64,000 bases of DNA from Cohnella sp. AR92 (GCF_003990975.1 NZ_RZJR01000013.1:1-64000); one strand, 5' to 3'. Shown: positions 51,786 through 60,501, numbered from the stretch's first letter. Numbers and translations: made by a program. Notes: a model not told the origin generated them from the sequence alone.

Positions 51786-51840
51786 AAAAGGCTGACTCCT
51801 GTTCCCAGATTCGCTGGTGCCAGAAGTCAGCCTTTTCTTT
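51786..51840. terminator. Bidirectional terminator between DHHW and Nudix genes
   Basis: Arms AAAAGGCTGACT (51786-51797) and AGTCAGCCTTTT (51825-51836), with A-rich and T-rich flanks on both sides, starting at the DHHW stop and ending 14 bases before the Nudix stop. Confidence 0.88.
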
Positions 51841-51853
51841 TGTCTTCGCGCCG

Positions 51854-52411
51854 TTAGCGGCGGAACAGCCCATGCCCTTCCAGCTGAACGACCGGATCGG
51901 AATCGAGTACGAGCCCGTCTGATCTTCCGTTCAGCGCAACGTCGACGAGCCACCACGTGAATGGGGCTACGTTCATGGCCTTCATCTCTTCGAGGCTGAA
52001 GAATCCTGCCGCATCCACCTCGACTCCGTCCGGCACCGGTTCGCCTCCGGCGTACTCCATCGAGAAAGCGACATAGAGATTATGAATGCCGCGCGGAAGA
52101 TCCCGAATCGCAACCACGTTGCGTACGTCCGCTTCCACTCCGCACTCCTCCAGAACCTCCCGGCGCACCGTCTCATGCAGCTGTTCCAGTTGCTCCGCAT
52201 ACCCTCCGGGATTCGTCCATCTTCCTTTTCCCGGTTCTTGGGCGCGGCGCACGAGCAGCACCTTGCCCTCTCTGATCACAATCGCCCCGACGCCGATGCT
52301 GTAGTTGCCCCAGTGAACGAAGCTGCAGGCCGGACAAGCCCTTCGCGGCGTGCCGCCGATGTCGCGGGTCTCGAGCTCATGACCGCAAGACATGCAGAAT
52401 TTGACTTCCAT
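51854..52411 (-). CDS. Nudix hydrolase with N-terminal zinc ribbon
   Basis: 185 residues from ATG 52411, where GGGGGAGGGGAACACC gives the ribosome site; longer frames run into a gene-free leader. Residues 6-29 form a zinc ribbon with CMSC and CPAC. The Nudix box GGYAEQLEQLHETVRREVLEECGV occupies about 69-92 in the order G-x5-E-x7-REVLEE-x-G. The layout resembles NADH pyrophosphatase NudC and the DUF4743-free small ADP-ribose hydrolases; the substrate is not assigned. It acts in the cytoplasm with magnesium. It is divergent from the UMP-kinase-like gene across 370 bases. Confidence 0.88.
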   Translation of the reverse strand: MEVKFCMSCGHELETRDIGGTPRRACPACSFVHWGNYSIGVGAIVIREGKVLLVRRAQEPGKGRWTNPGGYAEQLEQLHETVRREVLEECGVEADVRNVVAIRDLPRGIHNLYVAFSMEYAGGEPVPDGVEVDAAGFFSLEEMKAMNVAPFTWWLVDVALNGRSDGLVLDSDPVVQLEGHGLFRR

Positions 52412-52660
52412 GGTGTTCCCCTCCCCCTGTTGCCCAGGCTTCCAATCGCTTAACCGATTATACTCCCGAACCTCTCGCATGCCTAGATAATTAGAACCCA
52501 CAAGTAAACCGCCACGCGGCTCAATCATTGACGAATCGTGCTGGCGCTCCCTGTCGAAGATAGTTTGTTTACCCGCCAAACTTTCTTTAGACGAGAGATA
52601 ATTAGGTTGCATTTTCCAGTTGTTAACGATAGAATATGGTGAAAAATCAAGCGGAAAGAG

Positions 52661-52760
52661 GTGGGAGTATGGAGAGAAGAAGGCACCGAGCGGCGGCGTT
52701 CCCAACTTCATATTCCCATTCTTCGGAACACTAAAGCATTCGTTGCTTTAGTGTTTTTTT
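52661..52760 (+). promoter_or_regulatory. Structured leader with leader peptide and terminator before the UMP-kinase paralog
   Basis: Bases 52661-52671 (GTGGGAGTATG) can pair with 52709-52719 (CATATTCCCAT) through 11 pairs, two of them G-T. Further on, arms AACACTAAAGCA (52727-52738) and TGCTTTAGTGTT (52744-52755) form a perfect 12-bp stem ending in seven T, 22 bases before the kinase start. No other plus-strand gene lies upstream, so the stem must act on the kinase gene itself as an attenuator. I do not recognise a known riboswitch class. Confidence 0.7.
52669..52734 (+). CDS. Possible 21-residue leader peptide
   Basis: ATG 52669 follows AGAGGTGGGAGT and opens MERRRHRAAAFPTSYSHSSE, ending H and TAA. 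The stop lies within the left arm of the terminator stem, and the ribosome site lies within the other possible pairing, so its translation would affect both structures. Four of the first seven residues are Arg. Whether it is translated is unknown. Confidence 0.4.
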   Translation: MERRRHRAAAFPTSYSHSSEH

Positions 52761-52781
52761 ATTTGACGGAGGTGGCGCTAG

Positions 52782-53519
52782 ATGGCGAGGTACAACAGAG
52801 TTCTCATCAAGCTGAGCGGGGGAGCGGTCGCGGGCGAAAGCGAGTTCGGCTTCGGACCGGAGAGATTGGATCATATCGCGAACGAGATCATGTCCGTCGT
52901 CGACCTCGGCGTGCAGGTGTCTCTTGTGATCGGCGGCGGCAATATTTTTCGAGGCAGCATGGCGGAGAGTTGGGGAATCGAGAGGGCGGAGGCCGACAAC
53001 ATCGGAACGCTCGCCACGGTCATCAACAGCTTGATGCTGCGGGGAGTGCTCAAAGCCAAGACTTCCAAAGAAGTCCGCGTGATGACCGCCATCCCGATTA
53101 CATCCGTCGCGGAGCCTTATATCAGGCTGAGGGCCGTACACAATCTGGAGAAGGGCTACATCGTTATTTTCGCAGGGGGGAACGGCCAGCCTTATGTCAC
53201 CACCGATTACCCTTCCGTCCAGCGGGCGATCGAAGTGAATTGCGACGCCCTGCTCGTCGCGAAACAAGGAGTAGACGGAGTGCTGGAGGCCGATCCCAAG
53301 ATCGACAAGTCGGCAAGGAAGTTCCGCTCCCTCCACTATAACGACGTCTTGAAGCATAACCTCAAGGTCATGGACCAGTCGGCCTTTATCTTGGCGAGAG
53401 ATTACCACCTTCCGATGCATGTGTTCAACTTCGACAAGCCGGGCTCGATGAAGGAGATTTGCATGGGGGAAAACAACGGGACGATCATTAGCGGACAGTC
53501 GGTATTGGAGTTGGAGTAA
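52782..53519 (+). CDS. UMP-kinase-like protein, divergent paralog
   Basis: 245 residues of the amino-acid-kinase fold aligned along PyrH: RVLIKLSGGAVAGESEFGFG, LGVQVSLVIGGGNIFRG, RAEADNIGTLATVINSLMLR, VAEPYIRLRAVHNLEKGYIV and GVDGVLEADPKIDKSARKF. Bacterial PyrH usually reads KLSGEAL at the start and a T-rich STDTTAALRA near the UMP site; here these are KLSGGAV and TTDYPSVQRA. It may therefore have changed activity or regulation. Canonical pyrH lies in the rpsB-tsf-frr cluster in Firmicutes; none of those genes is here. GGAGGTGGCGCTAG precedes the ATG. Expression is probably controlled by the attenuator upstream. Confidence 0.8.
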   Translation: MARYNRVLIKLSGGAVAGESEFGFGPERLDHIANEIMSVVDLGVQVSLVIGGGNIFRGSMAESWGIERAEADNIGTLATVINSLMLRGVLKAKTSKEVRVMTAIPITSVAEPYIRLRAVHNLEKGYIVIFAGGNGQPYVTTDYPSVQRAIEVNCDALLVAKQGVDGVLEADPKIDKSARKFRSLHYNDVLKHNLKVMDQSAFILARDYHLPMHVFNFDKPGSMKEICMGENNGTIISGQSVLELE

Positions 53520-53595
53520 GGACGCGCGGAACGAGGAGCTTCCGGCGGCGGGGGTATATTGGATATCCTCGCTTCCGGGAACCGGGTCTAGTCTA

Positions 53596-53879
53596 GTTAT
53601 TGTACAAAGTTCAACAACTCCGCTCTCCAGTAACCAGTTCGAGCCGAGTTATTGTACAAAGTTCAATAACTCCGCTCCCCAGTAACCAGTTCGGACCGAG
53701 TTATTGTACAAAGTTCAATAACTCCGCTCTCTAGTAACCGTTTCAGGCCGAGTTATTGTACAAAGTTCAATAACTCCGCTCTCCAGTAACCAGTTCGGGC
53801 CGAGTTATTGTACAAAGTTCAATAATTCCGCTCCCCAGTAACCAGTTCAGCCCGAGTTATTGTTCAAAGTTCAATATCG
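53596..53879. repeat. Palindromic array B: six units, exact 52-bp period
   Basis: Units start at 53596, 53648, 53700, 53752, 53804 and 53856. Each reads GTTATTGTAC, AAA, GTTCAATAAC, TCCGC with few changes. The 24-base stretches between are near-copies (TCTCCAGTAACCAGTTCGAG and variants), so this is a tandem repeat, not a CRISPR array. The remaining gene-free stretch to 54120 holds three copies of GCCTTACC at 53933-53956 and otherwise nothing I can support. Confidence 0.92.
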
Positions 53880-54120
53880 ACATGCTCGGGAGACCAGCGG
53901 CGAAGAGAGAAGGGATCCCGCTCCAATTCGCCGCCTTACCGCCTTACCGCCTTACCGCCCCCCGCTCCCGCTCAATCCGCCGTCTTTTCCCGATTAACCG
54001 CGTCGACCGTGATTGCTATTTTTCGCTAATCATTTGTTTTCATAGGATTACCAACATGGATAACAAGAGCTATACTTAGAACAGCTAAATTATTTTACAT
54101 AGAATAGGAAAGATGCTGTC

Positions 54121-57100
54121 ATGGACAACCTATTTCGAAAATCCATATTCATGCTAGTTTTAGCTTTAGTCTTCCAAATGGCGCCGGGGACCAACTTTAC
54201 GCCAAGATCCTTCGCGGCACAAGGCCCTGTTCTGAACGCGACTTTAGGGTCGTCTTCATTCGTAGCCGGAGATAACACGACATCGTCTCCGGTTACTATC
54301 GACCCCGGTCTGACGGTAACCGATCCGGACAGTGCAACGTTGGCTTCTGCAACGGTAGCCATCTCAGGCAACTTTCAGAGCGGCGAAGATGCGCTTTTAT
54401 TCGTAAATGACGGTTCTACTATGGGCAATATATCGGCCGTATATGTTGTGTCCACAGGCGAGATGACGCTGACTTCCGCAGGCGCATCCGCCTCCCTAGC
54501 GCAATGGCAAAGCGCCCTGCGGTCGATTGCTTATACCAATTCCGCCATAACGCCGAATACGGCAACGCGCGTAATCAGCTTTACCGTAAGAGACGGGGCG
54601 GATACTATCAGCAACGCGGCGACGAGAACCGTTACCGTGACCGCCACGGATCAGACGCCAATCGTGATGACGGCTGGCGGGACAACCTCTTATAAACCCA
54701 ACACGACAGCGGTCGCCATTGATTCCGGCGTGACGGTATCCGATCGCGACAACTCCACGCTGGCCAGCGCCTTCGTCTCCATTGGGTCCGGTTTCCAGCC
54801 AGGGGATACGCTTGATTTTAATCCTAGTTCGACCTATGGCAACATTGCTGCAAGCTATAATACAACTACTGGCGTCTTGACGCTGGTTTCTCCAGGCGCG
54901 ATGGCTACCTTGACCCAATGGGCAGATGCCTTGCGCTCGGTTACGTTCTCGACATCGAGTGTCACGACAGGGAACCGCACGATTGGCTTCGCCGTAAGTG
55001 ACGGCGTGAAGACCAGCAGTATTGCTACAAGAACTGTAGTAGTAACTGGATTGCCCGTATTGACCGGAAGCAACGGGTCGGCTTCTTTCGTGGCTGGAGA
55101 TAACACGCCCTCGACTCCGGTCGTGATCGACCCCGGTCTTACGGTAACCGTACCAAGCAGCACTCCCCTTGCAACCTCATCAGTGGCCATTATTGGCAAC
55201 CTTCACAGCGGCGAAGATGTGCTGGCTTTTGTGAACAACGATGCGGCCGCTTACGGAGATATCTCAGCTAGTTACAATGGTTCCACCGGCACATTGACGC
55301 TGACTTCGGCAGGTTCATCGGCCACCCCGGAACAATGGCAAAGCGCCCTGCGATCGATTGTTTATACCAATACCGCCATAACGCCGAATACGGCAACGCG
55401 CACGATCGGCTTTACTGTAAAAGACGGTGCGGGTACTTACAGCAACACGTCGACGAGAACCGTTACCGTGACCGCGACGGATCAGACGCCAATCGTGATG
55501 ACGACAGGCGGGACAATCTCTTACAAACCCAATGGAACAGCGGTAGCCATTGATCCCGGAGTGACGGTTGCCGATCTTGACAACTCTACGCTGGCCAGCG
55601 CCTTCGTCTCCATTGGGTCCGGTTTCCAGCCAGGGGATACGCTTGATTTTAATCCTAGTTCGACCTATGGCAACATTGCTGCAAGCTATAATACAACTAC
55701 TGGCGTCTTGACGCTGGTTTCTCCAGGCGCGACGGCCACCTTGACCCAATGGGCAGATGCCTTGCGCTCGGTTACGTTCTCGACAGGGAGTGTCACGACA
55801 GGAGGGAACCGCTCGATTGGCTTCGCCGTAAACGACGGCGCGAAGACCAGCAGTATTGCTGCGAGAACAGTAGCGGTAACTGGATCTCCGATCTTGACCG
55901 GAAGCAGCGGGTCGGCTTCTTTCGTGGCTGGAGATAACACGCCCTCGACTCCGGTCGTGATCGACCCCGGTCTTACGGTAACCGTACCAAGCAGCACTCC
56001 CCTTGCAACCGCAAGAGCGGCCGTCACAGGCAACCTTCACGTCGGCGAAGATGTGCTGGCTTTTGTGAACAACGATGCGGCCGCTTACGGAAATATCTCT
56101 TCTAGTTACCTTAGCGCCACTGGCGAATTAACGCTGACTTCCGCAGGCGCATCGGCTACCCCGGCGCAATGGCAGAACGTCCTAAGATCGATCGTTTATA
56201 CCAATACGGCCATAACGCCGAATACGGCAACGCGCACGATCAGCTTCAGCGTCAAAGACGATGAGGGAACTGTCAGCAACACGACGACGAGAACCGTTAC
56301 CGTGGCCGCTACGGATCAGACGCCTGTCGTGTCGGCCAGCAGCGGTTCGACTGCCTATGCCGCCGGCGCGCCGGCTGTCGCCATCGACCCGGGTATTACG
56401 ATATCCGACCGGGACAGCGCAACGCTGGCTAGCGCGACGGTATCCATTATCGGCGGCTTCCTCCCCGGAGATACGCTGTCTTTCCCCGACGCAGGCCCTA
56501 TCCGAGGCGCTTATGATAATGCCAATGGCGTATTATCGCTAGCTGCTTCGGGAGGAGCCAGCCTGGCTCAGTGGCAAAGCGCCTTAAGATCGGTAACCTT
56601 TTCCTCACCGAGAGGCGCGACAGGAGACCGTACGATTAGCTTTGCCGTAAGCGACGGCACGAAGACGAGCAGCCGTTCGACGAAGAACGTGGCGGTAACA
56701 GGGAGTCCAAGCGGCGGAAGCCCCGAGCCAACGCCTATTAAGCCGGTGATCAACCAGAACGGCTCTGCGCTAGATCCCGATACCATCGACACTTCTAAGC
56801 CGTCCGTCTCGCTGGAAGTGACACCTGCCGGTGGAACGGCTTTCGTTGATATACCGTCTAGCATTCTACTCGATCTTGGGAATCGAAACGCTAACTTCCT
56901 TTTGGAGATTAATGCTCCATACGGCGCCTATCGAGTACCGGTCAATCTGGCGTCACTCATTCCGGGGTTAAAGGATTTGCTTGCGAAGAACAATGTCAAA
57001 GCGGAGGATATCAGCTTTAAGATCACCCTGACCGATAAGTCCGACGACAAAGAGATAAAGACGGCATTGCGAGACGAATTGTCTACGGGCAAGGCGATGG

Positions 57101-57933
57101 GAGCGATTGTGGATTACAGCATTACGATTATGAATACGAAGACAGGGCAATCCATCGGAGAGGCGGATCAATTCAGTAAAGCTCTCACAAGGGTAATTCC
57201 AATGCCGAAGAACATGGAGAGCATGCCGGAGCGATGGGGCGCATTCCGCTATAACGAAACGAGCAAGAAGTTCGAATTTGTTGCCGCCAAGAAAGAGCAA
57301 ATAGAAGGCGTCTGGTACGTCATGATCCCGTCTTATTCGAACAGCGTCTACCTTGTGGCGGACAATAGAATCGATTACTCCGACGTTCAGAAGCATTGGG
57401 GCAAACCGTTTATCGAGCTTGCTGCCGCGAAAGGACTTGTTCAAGGCGTTGGCGGCGGCAAGTTCGCGCCGAACCAAGCCGTGACGAGGGCGGAATTTAC
57501 AGCCATGCTCGTTAGAGCGCTTGGAAGCCGTAGAACGGCTAGCGATGACATGCCGATCTATACCGACGTAAAGTCCGGCTCCTGGTATTATGGCGCCGTA
57601 GCGGAGGCCAAGAGGATTGGCTTGCTCGACTTTGCCGGCGATACAAGCTTCCGCCCGGATCAACCGCTGACGCGCGATGAGATGGCAAGCATGCTCGCCG
57701 CCGTTATTGACCGGGAGAATCCGTCGTTCGACCGGGAACTAGTCAGCTTGGAAGGTTACAAGGATGTCGGAAGTATCGACACTGCATATCTAGAGGATAT
57801 TCGATCGGTGGTTGCTCTTCGAATCATGACAGGCGCAGGGGATGGAACGTTCAACCCGAAGGGCGAATCGACGCGGGCACAAGCGGCGGCCGTGTTGATC
57901 AGAACGCTGCAAGCGCTCGGTATGATAGACTGA
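54121..57933 (+). CDS. S-layer homology surface protein with six Ig-like repeats
   Basis: 1270 residues. A signal peptide (MDNLFRKSIFMLVLALVFQM to about residue 34) leads to six domains of about 130-145 residues in alternating types A and B (A begins SSFVAGDNT, B begins TSYKPNTTAVAIDSG). Both types carry LAQWQSALRS-like and TRTVTVTATDQTP-like segments, to about residue 865. A unique domain follows (about 875-1080). Three SLH domains at about 1082-1270 (VQKHWGKPFIELAAAKGLVQ, GSWYYGAVAEAKRIGLLDFA, YLEDIRSVVALRIMTGAGDG) bind pyruvylated wall polysaccharide. It is an adhesin-like or structural cell-surface protein. AGGAAAGATGCTGTC precedes the ATG. It is a single-gene unit downstream of array B. 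Confidence 0.92.
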   Translation: MDNLFRKSIFMLVLALVFQMAPGTNFTPRSFAAQGPVLNATLGSSSFVAGDNTTSSPVTIDPGLTVTDPDSATLASATVAISGNFQSGEDALLFVNDGSTMGNISAVYVVSTGEMTLTSAGASASLAQWQSALRSIAYTNSAITPNTATRVISFTVRDGADTISNAATRTVTVTATDQTPIVMTAGGTTSYKPNTTAVAIDSGVTVSDRDNSTLASAFVSIGSGFQPGDTLDFNPSSTYGNIAASYNTTTGVLTLVSPGAMATLTQWADALRSVTFSTSSVTTGNRTIGFAVSDGVKTSSIATRTVVVTGLPVLTGSNGSASFVAGDNTPSTPVVIDPGLTVTVPSSTPLATSSVAIIGNLHSGEDVLAFVNNDAAAYGDISASYNGSTGTLTLTSAGSSATPEQWQSALRSIVYTNTAITPNTATRTIGFTVKDGAGTYSNTSTRTVTVTATDQTPIVMTTGGTISYKPNGTAVAIDPGVTVADLDNSTLASAFVSIGSGFQPGDTLDFNPSSTYGNIAASYNTTTGVLTLVSPGATATLTQWADALRSVTFSTGSVTTGGNRSIGFAVNDGAKTSSIAARTVAVTGSPILTGSSGSASFVAGDNTPSTPVVIDPGLTVTVPSSTPLATARAAVTGNLHVGEDVLAFVNNDAAAYGNISSSYLSATGELTLTSAGASATPAQWQNVLRSIVYTNTAITPNTATRTISFSVKDDEGTVSNTTTRTVTVAATDQTPVVSASSGSTAYAAGAPAVAIDPGITISDRDSATLASATVSIIGGFLPGDTLSFPDAGPIRGAYDNANGVLSLAASGGASLAQWQSALRSVTFSSPRGATGDRTISFAVSDGTKTSSRSTKNVAVTGSPSGGSPEPTPIKPVINQNGSALDPDTIDTSKPSVSLEVTPAGGTAFVDIPSSILLDLGNRNANFLLEINAPYGAYRVPVNLASLIPGLKDLLAKNNVKAEDISFKITLTDKSDDKEIKTALRDELSTGKAMGAIVDYSITIMNTKTGQSIGEADQFSKALTRVIPMPKNMESMPERWGAFRYNETSKKFEFVAAKKEQIEGVWYVMIPSYSNSVYLVADNRIDYSDVQKHWGKPFIELAAAKGLVQGVGGGKFAPNQAVTRAEFTAMLVRALGSRRTASDDMPIYTDVKSGSWYYGAVAEAKRIGLLDFAGDTSFRPDQPLTRDEMASMLAAVIDRENPSFDRELVSLEGYKDVGSIDTAYLEDIRSVVALRIMTGAGDGTFNPKGESTRAQAAAVLIRTLQALGMID
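54817..56100 (+). repeat. Tandem duplication of about 831-834 bp inside the SLH gene
   Basis: Long blocks recur nearly unchanged: the block with AACATTGCTGCAAGCTATAA at 54841 recurs at 55672 (831 bp on), and the block starting GCTTCTTTCGTGGCTGGAG at 55081 recurs at 55915 (834 bp on). The 3-bp difference is one added codon in ACAGGAGGGAAC. The unit equals one B plus one A domain. Confidence 0.85.
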
Positions 57934-57979
57934 CTTCTATGAAGAATTAACTTAATAACGTATAACATTCGCTTAACTA

Positions 57980-58027
57980 AACAGCGACAGCCCGGGACTC
58001 CGCTTCTTGTCCTAAGCTGTCGCTGTT
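57980..58027. terminator. Hairpin between SLH gene and nucleotidase gene
   Basis: Exact arms AACAGCGACAGC and GCTGTCGCTGTT with a 24-base loop lie between the convergent genes. T runs are weak on both sides; it probably serves both. Confidence 0.7.
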
Positions 58028-58064
58028 ACCGTTTCCGGGAACACTAAACCCCATCTCTTGTTCA

Positions 58065-58649
58065 TTATTGAGAGGCTTCTTCTCCGGCTTCCTTCACGAT
58101 GTCCAGAAGCTCGTTCCACGTCGTGATGCGGGGAATGTCCAGATGGCGATTGTACGAGTTGTCCCGCACGTAGACTTTCAGCGGCAGCTCCGACAGCGTG
58201 TCGAGCACGGCAGGCTTGTCGTCGAAGTAATAATCGAGCTCCAGCTTGCGGATGATGTCCACCTTCTCGTGGTCCGCCATTCCGCAATAGAAGCGCCCGT
58301 CTTCGACCGGGAACCCCGCCTGCTTGATCCATTCCTTCGTTCTCTCGCAATATTCCGCCACGCGAGCCGTAATATAGTACACCTCGTGCCCTTGGCGCAC
58401 GAGCTCCTGAAGCACTTCCACCGCATTCGGGAAAGGCGGGCAGTCCGTGTAATAAATCTCTTCGCGCAAGCTGTTCCACATCTTCGCGCCCTCTTCGCCG
58501 CTCATCCCGAACAGCTCATGGATCGGCACGCCGGTCAGCGCATGGAACTTCTCCGGTTCCACGCTCGTATTCAGCTTCTTCTGGTACAGGTTGAAGGCAT
58601 GTTCACGCAGATTGATCAAAGTATCGTCGATGTCAAAGCCGAATCTCAT
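58065..58649 (-). CDS. HAD-family 5'(3')-deoxyribonucleotidase-like protein (YqfW type)
   Basis: 194 residues from ATG 58649 with AAGGAGAACGTGC upstream, seven codons inside a longer frame. HAD motif I is GFDIDDTLINLRE (nucleophile Asp6), motif II VYYITARVAEY, and motif III DYYFDDKPAVLDTL with the acidic pair. A helical cap lies between motifs I and II. The NT5C/YqfW family removes phosphate from nucleotides; the substrate here is unproven. Cytoplasmic. It lies about 90 bases downstream of the MFS gene on the same strand and might be read with it. Confidence 0.85.
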   Translation of the reverse strand: MRFGFDIDDTLINLREHAFNLYQKKLNTSVEPEKFHALTGVPIHELFGMSGEEGAKMWNSLREEIYYTDCPPFPNAVEVLQELVRQGHEVYYITARVAEYCERTKEWIKQAGFPVEDGRFYCGMADHEKVDIIRKLELDYYFDDKPAVLDTLSELPLKVYVRDNSYNRHLDIPRITTWNELLDIVKEAGEEASQ

Positions 58650-58739
58650 GCACGTTCTCCTTATCCGCATATCGGGTGATGCTATTCATTCTAACAGAAC
58701 CGCGGGGAAAAGGCATCGTTCGCATCGGCCCATTCGACA

Positions 58740-59906
58740 TTAAGCGGGTTGGAGCGAAGCCTTGTTCCTCAAACGGAAGGAGTACCAAGCGACCCCCATG
58801 CCGATCAATCCCAACGAGCTGGCGAGCCATGGATTATAGAGAGGCGTCGCGCTAAGGTCGATCATCAGTCCGCCGGCTCCGGCCCCGGCCGCCAGTCCCA
58901 GGTGGGTGAACGATAGATTCAGCCCGAGGACGATCTGCGCTTTGCGGGGATCCAATTGAATAAAATAGGTGTTGATCGCCGGAGCCGACATGAACATGGA
59001 GAGCGCCCATAAGGTGATAACGATCAGCGCGAGCACGGTCGACCCTTGCAAGAGAGGAAGCAGAGCCAAAGCGGCAATATGAAGCGCCAAGCTTAGTACG
59101 AGCATCCGGGTCGTGCCCAGCCGATCGACTCCGGTACCTCCCAAGCGAGAACCCAGCATGCCGAATATTCCCAACGCCAGCAGCATCGCTCCGACTTCCC
59201 CCGTGTTCAGACTCAGAACGGACTGCAGAAAGGGAGCCATATACGAATAGATGATGGAATTGCCGGTGCTCCATAGGAACGACAGCACAAATGCCGTCAA
59301 GAGGATCGGATGGCCGAGCGCCGCGAGCTGCCTCTTGAAAGGAATAGGTTCATCCCCCGCGATCTCGGGCAGCAAACGGCGAAGCAGATAAGCGACCGGT
59401 ATCGCCGCGGCTCCGAGCAGAACGAATACGGCCTGCCAATCCCACCAGCCGGAGATCGAGATCCCCAGCGGGACGCCGAGAACCATCGACAGGCTGAAGG
59501 CGAGGGCGATCGTCCCGATCGCTCGCCCCGTCCGTTCCGGAGGAACAAGCTTCGCCAACGAAGCGATCGCGACGACGGCATACACGCCGGAGCTGGTCCC
59601 GAGAACGACCCTGGAGGCGATCAGCATTCCGAAGGTGTGGCTGAACAAAGCGACGACGTTCCCGAGCGCGAAAACCAGAAGCGAGCCGACCAGAACGTTC
59701 TTGCGCGACAATCGCGAGGTCAGCGCGACGACGATCGGCGTTCCGATCGCGAAGGCAAGCGAGAAGGTAGAGATGAGCTGGCCGGCTAAGGACACGGAAA
59801 CGTCCAAATCCTCGGCGATGATAGTCAGAATCCCGCCGACGACAATCTCCGAGGTGGCCGTAAAGAAGGCCCCGAAGGCTAATAAATAAACGGAAAATCG
59901 GTTCAT
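58740..59906 (-). CDS. MFS efflux transporter (DHA1 family, AraJ/YdhP-like)
   Basis: 388 residues, twelve membrane helices. The DHA1 features include GQLISTFSLAFAIGTPIVVA in helix 2, SRLSRKNVLVGSLLVFALGN after it and RTIG-like RTGRAIGTIALAFSLSMVLG, with GVPLGISISGWWDWQAVFVL as motif C. The ATG at 59906 follows AAGGACGATTGCC. It probably exports a small toxic compound, purine analogue or sugar by proton antiport. Its divergent neighbour is an HxlR regulator gene across 145 bases, the usual arrangement for drug- or electrophile-induced efflux. Confidence 0.9.
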   Translation of the reverse strand: MNRFSVYLLAFGAFFTATSEIVVGGILTIIAEDLDVSVSLAGQLISTFSLAFAIGTPIVVALTSRLSRKNVLVGSLLVFALGNVVALFSHTFGMLIASRVVLGTSSGVYAVVAIASLAKLVPPERTGRAIGTIALAFSLSMVLGVPLGISISGWWDWQAVFVLLGAAAIPVAYLLRRLLPEIAGDEPIPFKRQLAALGHPILLTAFVLSFLWSTGNSIIYSYMAPFLQSVLSLNTGEVGAMLLALGIFGMLGSRLGGTGVDRLGTTRMLVLSLALHIAALALLPLLQGSTVLALIVITLWALSMFMSAPAINTYFIQLDPRKAQIVLGLNLSFTHLGLAAGAGAGGLMIDLSATPLYNPWLASSLGLIGMGVAWYSFRLRNKASLQPA

Positions 59907-60051
59907 GGCAATCGTCCTTCCTCTTGCGAATTGGATTTGATTGCCATTATAATTAATTCACTAACAAAAGGTAAGAAGGCAATTCATCTGGACATTATCC
60001 AGTTATTCAGACTAACTAACTAATTGTAAGCGAACAGGAGGATGGAAAAGA

Positions 60052-60450
60052 ATGACGATTTCTCCCGGTACCCAGGATTCCGATACCCAGCATGTGAAGC
60101 TGGATCACCTCCTAGCCGTACCATCGGCGACGAATGAGGGCGAGAAAGAGGATCTTCAGCCGAACATCTGCGAGGTCCTTCAGATCCTCGGAGCGAAATG
60201 GTCCTTCATGGTCATCGCCCAGCTCTTCAAAGGACCTCAACGCTTCAAGCAATTGCTTCGCAACGTCGCCATCATCCGCACCCAGTCGCTCACGGATACT
60301 CTCCGCCATCTGGAGAAGACAGGCGTTGTGCACAGGGAAGTGTTCCCGACCGTCCCCGTCACCGTCGAGTACTCTCTAACGGAGAAGGGGAGAGACTTCC
60401 ACTCCGTTCTCGAAGAGATGGATCGTTGGGCGGGCAAATGGAAATCCTGA
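60052..60450 (+). CDS. HxlR-family regulator of the divergent MFS gene
   Basis: 132 residues. The HxlR winged helix is clear: CEVLQILGAKWSFMVIAQLF, FKQLLRNVAIIRTQSLTDTL, YSLTEKGRDFHSVLEEMDRW. It has an N-terminal extension of about 35 residues and one Cys (Cys41, NICEVL) at the usual sensing place before the first helix. AGGAGGATGGAAAAG precedes the ATG. It likely represses the divergent MFS gene and itself until a reactive compound is met. A strong terminator follows six bases after the stop. Confidence 0.9.
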   Translation: MTISPGTQDSDTQHVKLDHLLAVPSATNEGEKEDLQPNICEVLQILGAKWSFMVIAQLFKGPQRFKQLLRNVAIIRTQSLTDTLRHLEKTGVVHREVFPTVPVTVEYSLTEKGRDFHSVLEEMDRWAGKWKS

Positions 60451-60455
60451 ATGAC

Positions 60456-60501
60456 AGAAGGGCATCCCTCTGCCGGTAAACGACCGGAGGGATGCCCTTC
60501 T
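60456..60501 (+). terminator. Terminator after the HxlR gene
   Basis: Exact 15-bp arms AGAAGGGCATCCCTC and GAGGGATGCCCTTCT with a 16-base loop, followed by GCCACTG. The stem is strong though the T run is poor. Confidence 0.75.

Noticed and set aside
53596..53879. CRISPR array
   Set aside because: All five inter-repeat stretches are variants of one sequence, so this is a tandem repeat.
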